This document shows, piece by piece, positions 1 through 9,541 of a stretch of DNA of 38,965 bases (its first letter is position 1; each line of letters starts with the position of its first letter). The translations under genes were made by a program, and so were the position numbers. The notes below the pieces were generated by a model. That model saw only the letters and a program-made list of their open reading frames with translations. It searched no databases and was not told the DNA's origin. Origin of the DNA: Frankia alni (GTDB taxonomy: Bacteria; Actinomycetota; Actinomycetes; Frankiales; Frankiaceae); the NCBI GenBank assembly GCA_026225295.1, contig JAMFSN010000151.1, positions 1 to 38,965 of the forward strand. Reading direction: 5' to 3'.

Positions 1-114
1 ACCGATGCCACGTCGCCGGTTACCGGCCCGCGAATGGCCCGGAGAGCCGGGAACGAGTCGCAAACCCGAGGATGGTGATCGCGATGCAGGCCGCTGAGCT
101 GTGGCGATACGGAG

Positions 115-185
115 AGCGGGCGACGGGAATCGAACCCGCGTTGCAAGCTTGGGAAGCTCGTGTTCTGCCTCTGAACTACGCCCGC
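115..185 (-). tRNA. tRNA-Gly (anticodon CCC)
   Basis: The reverse complement folds into a standard cloverleaf. The acceptor stem GCGGGCG pairs with CGCCCGC, the T-arm has the GGTTCGAATCC-type loop, and the 7-base anticodon loop TTCCCAA gives anticodon CCC with U33 in place. The base after the acceptor stem is U, as is usual for bacterial tRNA-Gly. No CCA is encoded. The 114 bases before it hold no supportable gene. Confidence 0.9.
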
Positions 186-468
186 GTAGTGCTCGTGCAG
201 CCTACTACGTCCCGGACCGGCGCCTCCGGCGTGTCGGCGCCGGTCGGCGGTCCAGCCGGCCGACCGCCGGGCCAAGAATGGTAACCCTGCGTCAACCAAT
301 GATCAACAGGGTGTCTAGATTGCCGAAAGTCACGATCTGGGGCAAGTATCCATATCTCTGATGCGATCTTTAGGTTCCATCCATGACGATGGCCTATTCT
401 GGGGAGCAACGGCACGGCGGAGTAGGCCAGTCCGCATCCTCGCCAGTCACATCCGACGGGAGGCGCCC

Positions 469-1392
469 ATGGATCTTGGCCGAGTCGACCTCAATCTTCT
501 CGTGGTGCTCGACGCGCTGCTGCGCGAGAAGAACGTCACCCGGGCCGGCGAACGCCTCCGCCTGAGTCAGTCCGCGACGAGTACCGCGCTCGGTCGGCTC
601 CGTAAGCTGTTCAACGACCCGCTGCTGGTCCGCAACGGACGCAGCCTCCAGCTCACCCCGCGGGCCGTGGCGCTGGTTGAGCCGGTCGCGGCGGCGCTCG
701 CCATCATCGACCACGCCATCTCCAGCCGGCCCGACTTCGACCCGGCCACCGACGAGCGGGTCTTTACGATCGCGGCCAGCGACTACGTCACGGTCCTGCT
801 GGTGCGCCGGCTGATCGCGCAGGTCGGCGAACGGGCCCCCAAGGTGCGGATCAATGTCCGGCCGGTCACCGAAACCTCCGTCGACGCGGTCGAGCGTGAC
901 GAGATCGACCTGGCGATCCTGCCCGACGAACTGGTCGGCCCCGACCGGCTGCTGGCCTGCTCGCGGACCCCGGTCATCTCCGACCGGCTGGTCGGGGTCA
1001 TCTCGCGCGACCACCCCGAGCCCGGCGACCGGCTCACCCGTGAAGTGCTGGCCAGCCGTCCTTACCTGATGTGCGTCCACGAGGACCGGCTCGAAGAAGA
1101 ACTCGACCGGCTCGACGCGAAACGGTCCGTCGAAGCGGTGGCCAGCACCTTCGTCGCCATGCCGTTCATGTTGCGGGGCACCCAGCTGGTTGCCCTGGTC
1201 CCCGAACGGTTGGCCGCGGAACTGGCCGACGCCGCCGACATTCGCCTGCTCGAACCGGATTTTCCGCTCCGGTCGCTGTGCAAGACCATGTTCTGGCACG
1301 CGCTGCGCGACTCCGACCCCGCGCACCGGTGGCTGCGCGACCAGGTCCGGGAACTGTCCCTCACCGGGTCGCCGATCGTCCGTAGCGCCTGA
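469..1392 (+). CDS. LysR-family transcriptional regulator
   Basis: A 307-residue LysR-type regulator. Residues about 8-66 form the winged helix-turn-helix, with the family pattern around LREKNVTRAGERLRLSQSA and the wing ending in LTPRA. The remainder is the periplasmic-binding-protein-like effector domain, resembling the NodD-like subgroup. The ATG at 469 is preferred over upstream in-frame starts because GGGAGG lies at 458-463 with a 5-base gap and because the family N-terminus begins at the MDL..VDLNLL segment. The gene lies just upstream of, and on the same strand as, the amidohydrolase and permease genes, so it is a likely regulator of them. This is inferred from position only; the effector is unknown. 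Confidence 0.9.
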   Translation: MDLGRVDLNLLVVLDALLREKNVTRAGERLRLSQSATSTALGRLRKLFNDPLLVRNGRSLQLTPRAVALVEPVAAALAIIDHAISSRPDFDPATDERVFTIAASDYVTVLLVRRLIAQVGERAPKVRINVRPVTETSVDAVERDEIDLAILPDELVGPDRLLACSRTPVISDRLVGVISRDHPEPGDRLTREVLASRPYLMCVHEDRLEEELDRLDAKRSVEAVASTFVAMPFMLRGTQLVALVPERLAAELADAADIRLLEPDFPLRSLCKTMFWHALRDSDPAHRWLRDQVRELSLTGSPIVRSA

Positions 1393-1564
1393 TCCACGGG
1401 CCCGCACGGGTCCGACCGGCCTGACCGGCGCCCGGCTCGCCGCCTGATCCTCCGGCGTTGCGCGGCTGGTTCAGTCCCGCCCGATCCGGCGTGCCCACCC
1501 CGGCCCGGCAACCCCTCGCAAACGCAGGCGATCACCCGGCGACGGGCTGTATCCCGTCCCGGGT

Positions 1565-1642
1565 ACGTGACGGTATACAGAAGTTATTTCCACGTTACGC
1601 GCCGGATCGGTGTTGGAAACGAAACCGCCCGACAGTCGTTTC
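1565..1642. promoter_or_regulatory. Inverted repeats upstream of the amidohydrolase gene (possible operator)
   Basis: The 320-base gap between the LysR gene and the amidohydrolase gene holds no ORF with coding character. It contains a perfect 7-bp inverted repeat, GAAACGA (1616-1622) and TCGTTTC (1636-1642), and an imperfect one, CGTGACG (1565-1571) and CGTTACG (1592-1598), around a relatively AT-rich stretch with TATACA. These could be a promoter and LysR binding site, but no clear -35/-10 pair can be assigned. Confidence 0.3.
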
Positions 1643-1712
1643 GCGTGCAGGTCAGACCCCCAAGGACCCGGGGGCGGACCTGGTAGTCCACCGCCCGAGG
1701 ACAGGACCCGGT

Positions 1713-2438
1713 ATGACCACACCCGCCGCGATCAGCGTCGATGCCCGTCCCTACGAGTTCACCTTCGATCCCGCGACGACCGCCCTCGTGATCATCGACA
1801 TGCAGCGTGACTTCCTCGAGCCCGGCGGTTTCGGCGAGAGCCTGGGCAACGACGTCTCGCAGCTCCGGAGCACGATCAAGCCGCTCGAGGCCGTCCTCGC
1901 CGCGACCCGCGCGGCTGGTCTTGAGGTCATCCACACCCGGGAAGGGCACCTGCCCGACCTGTCGGACTGTCCACCGAGCAAGTTGACCCGCGGCCGGGGC
2001 GACACCCATATCGGCGACCCGGGGCCCAAGGGCCGCATCCTGATCCGCGGCGAGTACGGCCAGGACATCATCGACGAACTCGCCCCGATCGACGGCGAGA
2101 TCGTCATCGACAAGCCGGGCAAGGGCGCGTTCTACGCCACGGCCTTCGGTGACGTCCTGATCGAGAAGGGCATCAAAAGCCTGGTCGTGGCCGGCGTGAC
2201 AACCGAGGTGTGCGTGCACACGACGGTCCGGGAAGCCAACGACCGCGGTTACGAATGCCTGGTTCTGGCCGACTGCGTCGGCTCCTATTTCCCCGAGTTC
2301 CAGCGGGTTGCGCTGGAAATGGTCGCGGCACAGGGCGGCATCTTCGGCTGGGTCGCCGGATCCACCGACTTCCTCGCCGCGCTCGCCACCGCGGCGCCGG
2401 CCACGGCCAGCGCCACGACCGTCCTCCAGCCTTCCTGA
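1713..2438 (+). CDS. Biuret-hydrolase-like cysteine amidohydrolase (isochorismatase-like fold)
   Basis: A 241-residue cysteine hydrolase of the isochorismatase-like superfamily. The catalytic triad is visible: Asp29 in IIDMQRDF, Lys134 in DKPGKGAF and Cys167 in TTEVCVHTT. As recalled, the segments [27 protein letters not shown] and [13 protein letters not shown] closely match rhizobial biuret amidohydrolase (BiuH), which cleaves biuret to allophanate and ammonia. A related ureidoacrylate or other carbamoyl substrate cannot be excluded. ATG 1713 is chosen because GAGGACAGG lies at 1697-1705; upstream in-frame codons lack family similarity. The NCS2-type permease gene follows after 33 bases, suggesting an uptake-plus-hydrolysis operon. 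No allophanate hydrolase gene is in the window. Confidence 0.85.
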   Translation: MTTPAAISVDARPYEFTFDPATTALVIIDMQRDFLEPGGFGESLGNDVSQLRSTIKPLEAVLAATRAAGLEVIHTREGHLPDLSDCPPSKLTRGRGDTHIGDPGPKGRILIRGEYGQDIIDELAPIDGEIVIDKPGKGAFYATAFGDVLIEKGIKSLVVAGVTTEVCVHTTVREANDRGYECLVLADCVGSYFPEFQRVALEMVAAQGGIFGWVAGSTDFLAALATAAPATASATTVLQPS

Positions 2439-2471
2439 CGCAGCCTTCCTGAAGAATTAGGGGAACCCGCC

Positions 2472-4160
2472 ATGTTGAAATTCGCCTCGGGCGGCGAAGC
2501 GCCGTCGTCCGGAATAGCCCTGCCCTACTGGGTCAAGGGCGACACCAATGCCTTCTTCGGTCTCGGGATCAACGTCCTGGTCAACGTGCTCGTGCTGACC
2601 GGGCTGTGCCTCGGCGTTGTGCACATCCCCAAGAATGACGTGTACGGCGCGATCCTGCCGGCCATGGGCATCGCCCTGCTGCTCGGCAACATCTACTACA
2701 CGTTCCTGGCCCGCCGGCTGGCCACGCGGGAGAACCGCGACGACGTCACGGCCATGCCCTACGGGCCGAGCGTGCCGCACATGTTCATCGTCACCTTCGT
2801 CATCATGCTGCCGATCTACCTGAAGACGAAGGACCCGATCAAGGCCTGGGAAGCCGGCCTGGCCTGGGCATTCATCATCGGGCTGATCGTCGTCCTCGGT
2901 GCCTTCGTCGGGCCCTACATCCGCAGGTTCACCCCTCGGGCGGCCCTGCTCGGCGCCCTGGCCGGTGTGTCCCTGGCCTTCATCTCCATGCGGCCGGCCG
3001 GCCAGATGTGGGACAAGGCGTGGATCGCCCTGCCGGTTTTCGCCCTCATCCTGATCGGCCTGATGACCAATATCCGGCTGCCCGGCAATATCCCGATCGG
3101 ACTGGCCGCTCTGCTGCTCGGGACGGCGATCGGCTGGATCGGCGGGGCCATGAACACCCCGGACGTCACGGCGTCGGCGAAGGACATCGCGCTTTCGCTA
3201 CCGACCTTCCACTTCGGGAACCTGTTCTCCGGTCTGTCGAATATTTCTCCCTTGCTGGCGACCGCTATTCCGCTCGGCGTCTACAACTTCACTGAAGGGA
3301 TGACGAACGTCGAGAGTGCCGCTTCGGCCGGCGACAACTACAACCTGCGGAGCGTCCTGCTCGCCGACGGCTTCGGGGCGATCATCGGGTCGGCCCTTGG
3401 CTCGCCGTTCCCGCCGGCCGTCTACATCGGCCACCCCGGATGGAAGGGCGCCGGTGGGCGGACCGGTTACTCGATGGCGACCGGGATTGTCATCGCCGTC
3501 CTGTGCTTCTTCAGCTTGTTCGGTCTGCTCGGGGCGGTCCTGCCGCTTCCGGCGATCGTGCCGATCCTGCTGTACATCGGCCTCCTGATCGGGGCCCAGG
3601 CCTTCCAGGTGACGCCCCGGGCGCACGCGGCGGCGGTGGTCGCCGCGCTGCTACCCAACATCGCGAACTGGGCCACCGGCCAGATCGACGACGCATTGTC
3701 GGCCGCGGGCACGAGCGCCGCGCAGCTCGGCGAGGCAAAACTCGAGAACGCCGGCGTCGTCTACCACGGTTTGTCAATCTTCGGGGACGGGGCGATTCTG
3801 GCCGGTCTGGTCCTCGGGGCGATCGTCGCGTTCATCATCGACAAACGCTTCATTCCGGCCGCGGCATTCGCGGCCGCCGGCGCCATCCTGTCGTTCGTCG
3901 GGCTCATCCACGGCACCAAGGTCGAGTGGGATGCCAACAACGGCGAGGTTTCGCTCGGCTATCTCTTCGTCGCCATTCTGTGTCTCGCGTTTGCCGCGAC
4001 CAAACCCGAACCCCGGGTCCCCGACGCGGACGAGATCGAGCTCGAGCGGCTGCACGGCGGGGGCGCGGCCATCCCCGAGCAGGCTCCGCGCGGGGAGGCC
4101 ACGCTGAACGGCGGAACCTCCAGCCCGGAACCGGTTGGAGGCGCACCGGCGGCCACCTGA
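2472..4160 (+). CDS. NCS2/xanthine-uracil-type permease
   Basis: A 562-residue polytopic membrane protein with about 12 hydrophobic segments between residues 20 and 510 and a hydrophilic, Pro/Glu-rich C-terminal tail. The patterns NFTEGMTNVESAASAGDNYN and LGSPFPPAVYIGHPG resemble the NCS2 (nucleobase-cation symporter 2) and AzgA-like permeases of unassigned substrate. Start ATG 2472 has AGGGGAA at 2459-2465. It follows the amidohydrolase gene in the same direction, so the probable substrate is whatever that enzyme hydrolyses, such as biuret or a ureide. Substrate specificity is inference; membership of the permease superfamily is fairly secure. Confidence 0.8.
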   Translation: MLKFASGGEAPSSGIALPYWVKGDTNAFFGLGINVLVNVLVLTGLCLGVVHIPKNDVYGAILPAMGIALLLGNIYYTFLARRLATRENRDDVTAMPYGPSVPHMFIVTFVIMLPIYLKTKDPIKAWEAGLAWAFIIGLIVVLGAFVGPYIRRFTPRAALLGALAGVSLAFISMRPAGQMWDKAWIALPVFALILIGLMTNIRLPGNIPIGLAALLLGTAIGWIGGAMNTPDVTASAKDIALSLPTFHFGNLFSGLSNISPLLATAIPLGVYNFTEGMTNVESAASAGDNYNLRSVLLADGFGAIIGSALGSPFPPAVYIGHPGWKGAGGRTGYSMATGIVIAVLCFFSLFGLLGAVLPLPAIVPILLYIGLLIGAQAFQVTPRAHAAAVVAALLPNIANWATGQIDDALSAAGTSAAQLGEAKLENAGVVYHGLSIFGDGAILAGLVLGAIVAFIIDKRFIPAAAFAAAGAILSFVGLIHGTKVEWDANNGEVSLGYLFVAILCLAFAATKPEPRVPDADEIELERLHGGGAAIPEQAPRGEATLNGGTSSPEPVGGAPAAT

Positions 4161-4220
4161 CCGGTGGCTGTCTGGCTGACGGTCACCTGACCCGACAGCA
4201 TCTGCGTACGGCCTCGAAGA

Positions 4221-4262
4221 ACGGGCGCCGGGCCGGGAGAATCCTCCCGGCCCGGTGCCCGT
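4221..4262. terminator. Bidirectional hairpin terminator between convergent genes
   Basis: A 19-bp stem with one G-T pair (4221-4239 against 4244-4262) and a 4-base loop lies between the permease stop and the stop of the convergent MFS gene. There is no long T-run on either side, but position and strength fit a shared terminator. Confidence 0.75.
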
Positions 4263-4294
4263 TCCGGGTGCCCGGTCCGGTACCCGGGGGTCTG

Positions 4295-6181
4295 TCAGGC
4301 GCTGCTGGACGGCGTCTGATCGTCCGCTGAGGACGCGGCCGCGTGGTCAGCCGCGGCCGGCGCGGCTTCGGGGCTGGCCCCCGCCGCCGTCTCCCCGCCG
4401 GACGTGACCCCGTCGACCGGTGTGGCCGACTGGTCCGGAACGGCCGTCCCACCGGCCGCGACCGGCGTGGCCGTCGCGCCTACGCTGACCGGCGCCGATC
4501 CGTCGGCCAGCATCTTCTCGAGCTCGGCCTGGACCGCGGCCTCGTGCTCCTGCTCCCGCTGCCGGGCCCGGCGCGGACTCCAGTCGCCGGCCATCACGAA
4601 GACCAGCGGAATGAAGACCAGCTCACCGCCCACACACACCCAGTACCAGTGCTGCCACTGATGCGGGGCCTTCTTCTGGGCGGCCAGCACCTGGTGGCCG
4701 TGCGCGGCCAGAAAGGTCAGGTCGGCCGCGTGCTTCTGCGCGGCGAGCAGGGTCGGCGCCCCGACCTTGGCAATGGCCGACTGCAGCAGCGCCGGCGGGA
4801 TCTTGCTTGAATCCGGGTAGGTGGCGAGCTGGTTGAAGAGCGCCTGGTTGGCCTCGACCTTGGCCAGCAGGGGAGCCCCGACCCGGGCCTGGGCGGCCTG
4901 GGCCTGCGTCCCGTAGGCCACCAGCGGGTCGACCCCGTTGACGACCACCGGAACCACAAAGGCGGCGGCGGCCACGACGATCCGCAATATCCAGCCCCAG
5001 ACCGCCAGCCCGGTCGCGGTGAGCGCGGGATTGTGCTTCTCGATGGTCTCGGTGAAACTCGCCATCCACGGCGCGTAGGCGACGCCCAGGAATACCGCCT
5101 GAATGGACATGACCGTGGCCAGGTGGTAATAGGACGTGTCGGGATGGGTCGCCAGCCGCAGGAAGATGATCGTCATGATCACGGCGCCGACGCCGCCGAC
5201 GACCATGAACGGCTTGCGCACGCGCAGTTTGTCGGACAGCACCCCCACCACGACCAGTGCGATCGCGTCACTCGCCCACAGCCAGTTACTGACCCCGTTC
5301 GCGTCCTTCTCCGTAAATCCGAAGACGGTGGTGAAGTACACGACCGAGAACTCGACGGCCGAGTAGTAGATCAGCAGGAACAGGCTGATCGCGAGGGCGG
5401 AGGCGATGATGTCGGGCCGCATCATCTGCTTCCACGGCTTCTCCAGGGCCCGGGAGATGTCCAGCCCCTTGGCCTTGGCCTCGATCAGGGCCCGGTCCCG
5501 GATCGTCATCATCAGTTGGTCCCGAAGCCGGGGCGACAGCTCGCGCAGGCCGACGACGGCCAACGCGAACACCACAAAGCCCGCGGCTCCCGACACGTAG
5601 AACTGGTAACGCCAGTCGGGGTGACCGCCCAGCGTGTTGCTGGAGACCACGGCCACCACCAGGCTGCCGAGTACCGGGCCGAGGGTCCAGAAGCCCATCG
5701 CGGCGGCCCGACCGATCTGCGGCGAGAAGTCGCGGACCAGGGCCGGCGTCGCGACCAGGATGATTCCTTCGACGAAGCTGAGCGCGGCGAACAGGAGCCC
5801 GAACTCGAACTCGGTACCCGCGTGGGGCAGGCCGAACAACGTGATGGCGGCGGTGATCCCGAGCCCGTAGGCGACGAGGTTGGCCCGGCCCCACCGGTCG
5901 GCGAGCCCAGCCACCAGGGAAGCGAAGGCGCCCAGAATGTTGCCGAAGGCGATGATGTAGATGAAGTAGGTGAAGGACATGCCGTATTGCCGCAGAATGG
6001 ACGGCGCGACGCTGCCTTCGACGTAGAGCTCATAGTAGAGAACAATGGCGGCCAGGACGACGATGCCGAGGTAGGTGTACCGGGGCCCGGTGTCCGGGTA
6101 AGCCGTTAACTGTCGATTCCAGAGTCGGCTGATCGGGTTGACGGAAGGCTTGTCGCGCGCTTCGATCGTGGTCGATGACAA
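4295..6181 (-). CDS. MFS transporter with large extra loop and long C-terminal tail
   Basis: A 628-residue major facilitator superfamily protein. Twelve hydrophobic segments are visible, and the family signature between segments 2 and 3 is present as GLADRWGRA (residues 92-100). Two features are unusual. About 95 mostly Ala/Gln/Lys residues (415-509) are inserted between the last two membrane segments, containing two related units, RVGAPLLAKVEANQA and KVGAPTLLAAQKHAA. A low-complexity Ala/Pro/Ser tail runs from about 533 to 628. The start is a TTG at 6181 preceded by GGAGAA; a nearby ATG is out of frame. The gene converges on the amidohydrolase-permease pair. Substrate unknown; metabolite-proton symport of an organic anion or ureide is plausible. 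Confidence 0.85.
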   Translation of the reverse strand: MSSTTIEARDKPSVNPISRLWNRQLTAYPDTGPRYTYLGIVVLAAIVLYYELYVEGSVAPSILRQYGMSFTYFIYIIAFGNILGAFASLVAGLADRWGRANLVAYGLGITAAITLFGLPHAGTEFEFGLLFAALSFVEGIILVATPALVRDFSPQIGRAAAMGFWTLGPVLGSLVVAVVSSNTLGGHPDWRYQFYVSGAAGFVVFALAVVGLRELSPRLRDQLMMTIRDRALIEAKAKGLDISRALEKPWKQMMRPDIIASALAISLFLLIYYSAVEFSVVYFTTVFGFTEKDANGVSNWLWASDAIALVVVGVLSDKLRVRKPFMVVGGVGAVIMTIIFLRLATHPDTSYYHLATVMSIQAVFLGVAYAPWMASFTETIEKHNPALTATGLAVWGWILRIVVAAAAFVVPVVVNGVDPLVAYGTQAQAAQARVGAPLLAKVEANQALFNQLATYPDSSKIPPALLQSAIAKVGAPTLLAAQKHAADLTFLAAHGHQVLAAQKKAPHQWQHWYWVCVGGELVFIPLVFVMAGDWSPRRARQREQEHEAAVQAELEKMLADGSAPVSVGATATPVAAGGTAVPDQSATPVDGVTSGGETAAGASPEAAPAAADHAAASSADDQTPSSSA

Positions 6182-6367
6182 CGCTTCTCCATTCTTCTCC
6201 GGCGGTCGCAGATCGAAGACCGCGCAGTGACCGCTGGTCAGTCTTGTGCACCCGGCACCGTCGAGGCCGGGCCGTGGACTGAAACCAATGTCAAGGCATG
6301 GTTGAACCGCTGGTGTGGCCGGACGTTCGATTCGACGGAGACCTCTGCGCCCTTCCCCCCGGTACTG

Positions 6368-6423
6368 TGATACGTGTCATATATCGAGAGGTAACATAAT
6401 CGCTACCGTTCGACTTCTGTCAA
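6368..6423 (-). promoter_or_regulatory. Putative promoter and operator of the MFS gene
   Basis: Read on the minus strand, a perfect -35 TTGACA (6418-6423) is followed after 16 bases by GATTAT (6396-6401), a fair -10. Just downstream lies the near-perfect 12-bp palindrome TGATACGTGTCA (6368-6379), well placed for a repressor to block transcription. The leader to the TTG start would be about 200 bases. The rest of the 389-base gap (6182-6570) shows no gene. Confidence 0.45.
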
Positions 6424-6570
6424 GGGCTCCAATGCGCACCCCGATCCGGGGGTGGAGCTTCGGGCGGGGTGCGGGTCCGCGCCCTCAAAACTCTCAGTAA
6501 CGACTCGATCGTCAAGTGTGACGATCAGGCGCGGGGGCGAGCGTTCCGGCCGGCCCCGACCGGGTCGCGC

Positions 6571-7362
6571 TCAGAGTGTCGCCGCGTAGTCGGGCACGTG
6601 TCGGTACTGCTCAAGGGGCGGCCGGACGTACCCGTCGTCCTCCCGCCGGTCCGGCAGGCTGACCGCCGGGCGCTCCACCGTGTCGTAGGGGATCTGGCCC
6701 AGCAGGTGGTGAATGCAGTTGAGCCGGGCGGCCCGCTTGTTATCCGCCTCGACCACCCACCAAGGTGCCGGTGCGGTGTCGGTCTGGGCGAACATCTCGT
6801 CCTTGGCCCGGGAATAGTCGACCCACCGGATCCGCGATTCGAGATCCATCGGCGACAGCTTCCACTGGCGTAGCGGATCGGTCGCGCGGGCCTGGAACCG
6901 CTTTTCCTGCTCGGCGTCCGAGATGGAGAACCAGTACTTCAGCAGAATGATCCCGTCATCGATCAGCATCTTCTCGAAGATCGGCGCCTGGGTCAGGAAG
7001 AGTTCGTACTCCGCGGGCGTCGCGAAGCCCATCACCCGCTCCACCCCGGCCCGGTTGTACCAGCTCCGGTCGAACAGCACGATCTCGCCGGCGGCCGGTA
7101 GGTGGGCGATATAGCGCTGGAAATACCACTGCGTCCGTTCACGGTCGTTCGGGGCCGGCAGCGCGACCGTCCGGACGGTCCGTGGGCTCAGGTACTGCGT
7201 GATGCGTTTGATGACGCCGCCTTTGCCGGCCGCGTCCCGGCCTTCGAAAATCACCACCACCCGGCTTCCGGAGCGCCCGACCCAGTCCCGCAGGTAACTC
7301 AGGTCGATCTGGAGCCGGGTCAGTTCGGCGTTGTAGATCTTTTTCTTGGGCGTCCGCGCCAT
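6571..7362 (-). CDS. ppk2: Polyphosphate kinase 2 (PPK2) family protein
   Basis: A 263-residue cytosolic PPK2 enzyme, which transfers phosphate between polyphosphate and nucleotides. The Walker A motif is EGRDAAGKGG (residues 40-49) and the Walker B region is IVLFDRSWYNRAGVE with Asp98. The lid region with TDPLRQWKLSP and the WVDYSRAKDEMF segment are also family-typical. Length and motifs fit single-domain PPK2 class I, which usually forms NDPs or NTPs from polyphosphate; the exact nucleotide preference cannot be read from sequence. The ATG at 7362 follows a GGGG directly and lacks a well-spaced ribosome-binding site. Confidence 0.93.
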   Translation of the reverse strand: MARTPKKKIYNAELTRLQIDLSYLRDWVGRSGSRVVVIFEGRDAAGKGGVIKRITQYLSPRTVRTVALPAPNDRERTQWYFQRYIAHLPAAGEIVLFDRSWYNRAGVERVMGFATPAEYELFLTQAPIFEKMLIDDGIILLKYWFSISDAEQEKRFQARATDPLRQWKLSPMDLESRIRWVDYSRAKDEMFAQTDTAPAPWWVVEADNKRAARLNCIHHLLGQIPYDTVERPAVSLPDRREDDGYVRPPLEQYRHVPDYAATL

Positions 7363-7513
7363 CCCCGGATGGTGTCACTGTCGGGCTACCCGCGCCCGAC
7401 GGTCGCGGCGACCGCCCGGCGGTGGGTGGCAACGGACCGTTCCGGCCGGGGGGACCACGGGTTACCGTCGTCGGTCATGGGTAACCCCCGGCCCCGCCGG
7501 GTAATCAACAGCC

Positions 7514-7762
7514 ATGTCATACGACCAGGACGGCGTCCCGCCCCGCGACCTGACCGACGTCGATCTCGACCGCGAGGTGACGAGGCTCCACGACACCCGG
7601 CACGACACGTTCCTGAACGGCACCGAGGACGCGTTGGCGGCCCACACCCGGCGGATGCTGGCGCTGGAAGGTGAGTTCCTCCGACGGTTCCCGGCGGCCT
7701 CGTCGCCCGATCCGCTCCGGACCCGGGCCGGCAGTCGGGAGGCGGCTGGTCAGACCCCTTGA
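7514..7762 (+). CDS. Small conserved actinobacterial protein (DUF6158-like)
   Basis: An 82-residue soluble protein. The core VPPRDLTDVDLDREVTRL, followed by HDTRHDTFLNGT and a HTRRM..LEGEFLRRFP segment, is a pattern recalled from small actinobacterial proteins grouped as DUF6158. Function is unknown. It is predicted to be helical and charged, with no membrane segment or signal. It stands alone between divergent PPK2 and the thioesterase gene. ATG 7514 has no strong ribosome-binding site. Confidence 0.65.
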   Translation: MSYDQDGVPPRDLTDVDLDREVTRLHDTRHDTFLNGTEDALAAHTRRMLALEGEFLRRFPAASSPDPLRTRAGSREAAGQTP

Positions 7763-7909
7763 GGGGGCTCTGATCAGCCGGTTCGGACCGCTTATCACCG
7801 TCGTGGCGAGTGAGGGATCAGCTGTGATGTATCTCCCGATCTGAATGATTATCGGCGAGCTTCGCGGCTTGGGCCCGAAGATCCCGGTCGGCTCAGTAGA
7901 TTGCTGGTC

Positions 7910-8698
7910 GTGGCTGATGCGCTCTACCTGCCCGACGGTGACCTGCTGGTGCCGACCGAGCTGACCCGTGGGCCGTGGTGGCCGACGGCCCAGCACGGTG
8001 GGGCGCTCGCGGCCGCCATCGTCCGGGCGGTGGAAGCGACGCCGTCGTCGATCGACTCTCCGATGCAGGTGGTGCGGTTCACGGTCGACATCACCCGCCC
8101 GGTCCCGCTGGAACCGATGCTGATCCGCTCCGAACTGACCCGGATGGGCCGGCGGGTGCAGATCGTCGACGCGACGCTGAGCATCGGCGACAAGGAGTAT
8201 GTGCGGGCCCGGGCGCTGCGCATCCGGATCGCGGACGTTCCGGTGCCGGCCTGGCCGCCGACCCCGTTCACGCCGACCGACACCGCGGCCGGAACGGTCC
8301 GCCCGCGGCGCCCGGGCGAAGGCCCGATCAGCTTCCACCTGGACGGTGTCGAGATCCGCTACGTCACCGGGCAGTGGGACGACGAGGGTCCGGCGACCGT
8401 GTGGATGCGGTTGCGTCATCCGATCGTGCCGGATGAGGAGCCGAGCCCGACCCAGCGGGTCGTCGCCGCCGCGGACTTCGGCAACGGGTTGTCCCGGCTG
8501 CTGCCGTTCGACACCCACACGTTCGTCAACCCCGACCTGACCGTCGTGCTGGCCCGGCCGCCGGTCGGCGAGTGGATCGGGATGGACGCCGTGACCCGGC
8601 TGTCCGACCAGGGCATCGGGCAGGCCGAAAGCCTGCTGTTCGACGGGAACGGCCCGCTCGGGCGGGCCATGCAGTCGCTGTTCGTCGAGGAACGCTGA
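7910..8698 (+). CDS. Acyl-CoA thioesterase-like protein (double hotdog, TesB-type)
   Basis: About 262 residues forming two hotdog-like halves. The N-terminal half contains GPWWPTAQHGGALAAA and FTVDITRPVPLEP. The C-terminal half contains VVAAADFGNG and FVNPDLTVVLARPPVGEWIG. This layout is characteristic of the thioesterase-like 4HBT_3/TesB family in actinobacteria, which hydrolyses acyl-CoA thioesters in the cytosol. The start is uncertain: TTG 7901 and GTG 7910 are in frame and neither has a clear ribosome-binding site; GTG 7910 is preferred. It converges on the flavin reductase gene. Confidence 0.8.
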   Translation: MADALYLPDGDLLVPTELTRGPWWPTAQHGGALAAAIVRAVEATPSSIDSPMQVVRFTVDITRPVPLEPMLIRSELTRMGRRVQIVDATLSIGDKEYVRARALRIRIADVPVPAWPPTPFTPTDTAAGTVRPRRPGEGPISFHLDGVEIRYVTGQWDDEGPATVWMRLRHPIVPDEEPSPTQRVVAAADFGNGLSRLLPFDTHTFVNPDLTVVLARPPVGEWIGMDAVTRLSDQGIGQAESLLFDGNGPLGRAMQSLFVEER

Positions 8699-8748
8699 GC
8701 GGCTGAGCAGCTGAGCCAGCCGGTCGGGCCCCGCGCGCCAGGCGGGCT

Positions 8749-9541
8749 TCAGCCGAAGCGCTCGGTCCGGATGCGGTCCGGCTCGTGGCCCGCGTCGGCC
8801 AGCGTCGAGGCCACGCTCTCGACGAAATCGGTGGGCCCGCAGACATAGATGTCGGGTTGAACGTCCGTCGGCCAGGTCGCCCCGGCCAGCATCGCGGGCG
8901 TCACCCGGCCGCGGTAGCCGGTCCAGCCCTCCGGCGCGTGCCGGGTATAGGTCCAGGTCAGAGCGAGTTGCGCGGGTTGGCCGGGATCCGGCGGCCGGGT
9001 GGCCGAGCCGACGGCCAACCCGATCAGTTCGGCGGCGTACGGCGCTTCGACCGGTGACCGGGCCGAGTAGAACAGCCGGGCCGGTACCGGCCGGCCGGCC
9101 CGCGCCCAGGCCCGGACGATCGCCCGCAGCGGCACGACGCCCGACCCACCGGCGACCAGTTGCAACGGCGTACGGGCCGCGCGGGCACTCCAGACGAAAT
9201 AGCCGCCGACCGGGCCGCGGATCATGATGACGTCCCCGGCCCGCGCGTCCTCGACCAGGTACGACGACACCTCACCGCCGTCGACCTCGGTGATGCCCAG
9301 CTCGACCCGGCCGGGCTCGTCGTAGGGCGCCGCGATCGAGTAGCTGCGTTCCGCGCGGTAGCCGTCGTCCGCGGTGAGCAGGACATCGGCGTGCTGGCCG
9401 GGGCGGTGCCCGGGCCAGCCGGGCACGTCGAGCACCAGAACGTTGTGGCGCGGGGTGTCCAGCCGCATCGACACGATGGTCGCGGGCCGCCACGGCATCC
9501 GGGCGGCGGCCAGGGACGCCACCGCCGGTCTCGGGTCGGTG

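Noticed and set aside
5033-6109. Plus-strand 358-codon open frame
   Set aside because: Asp/Gly/His-rich frame antisense to the MFS gene, with no ribosome-binding site or family match.
8698-8748. Terminator between the thioesterase and reductase genes
   Set aside because: Only a weak, interrupted stem (GGCT/AGCC) could be seen.
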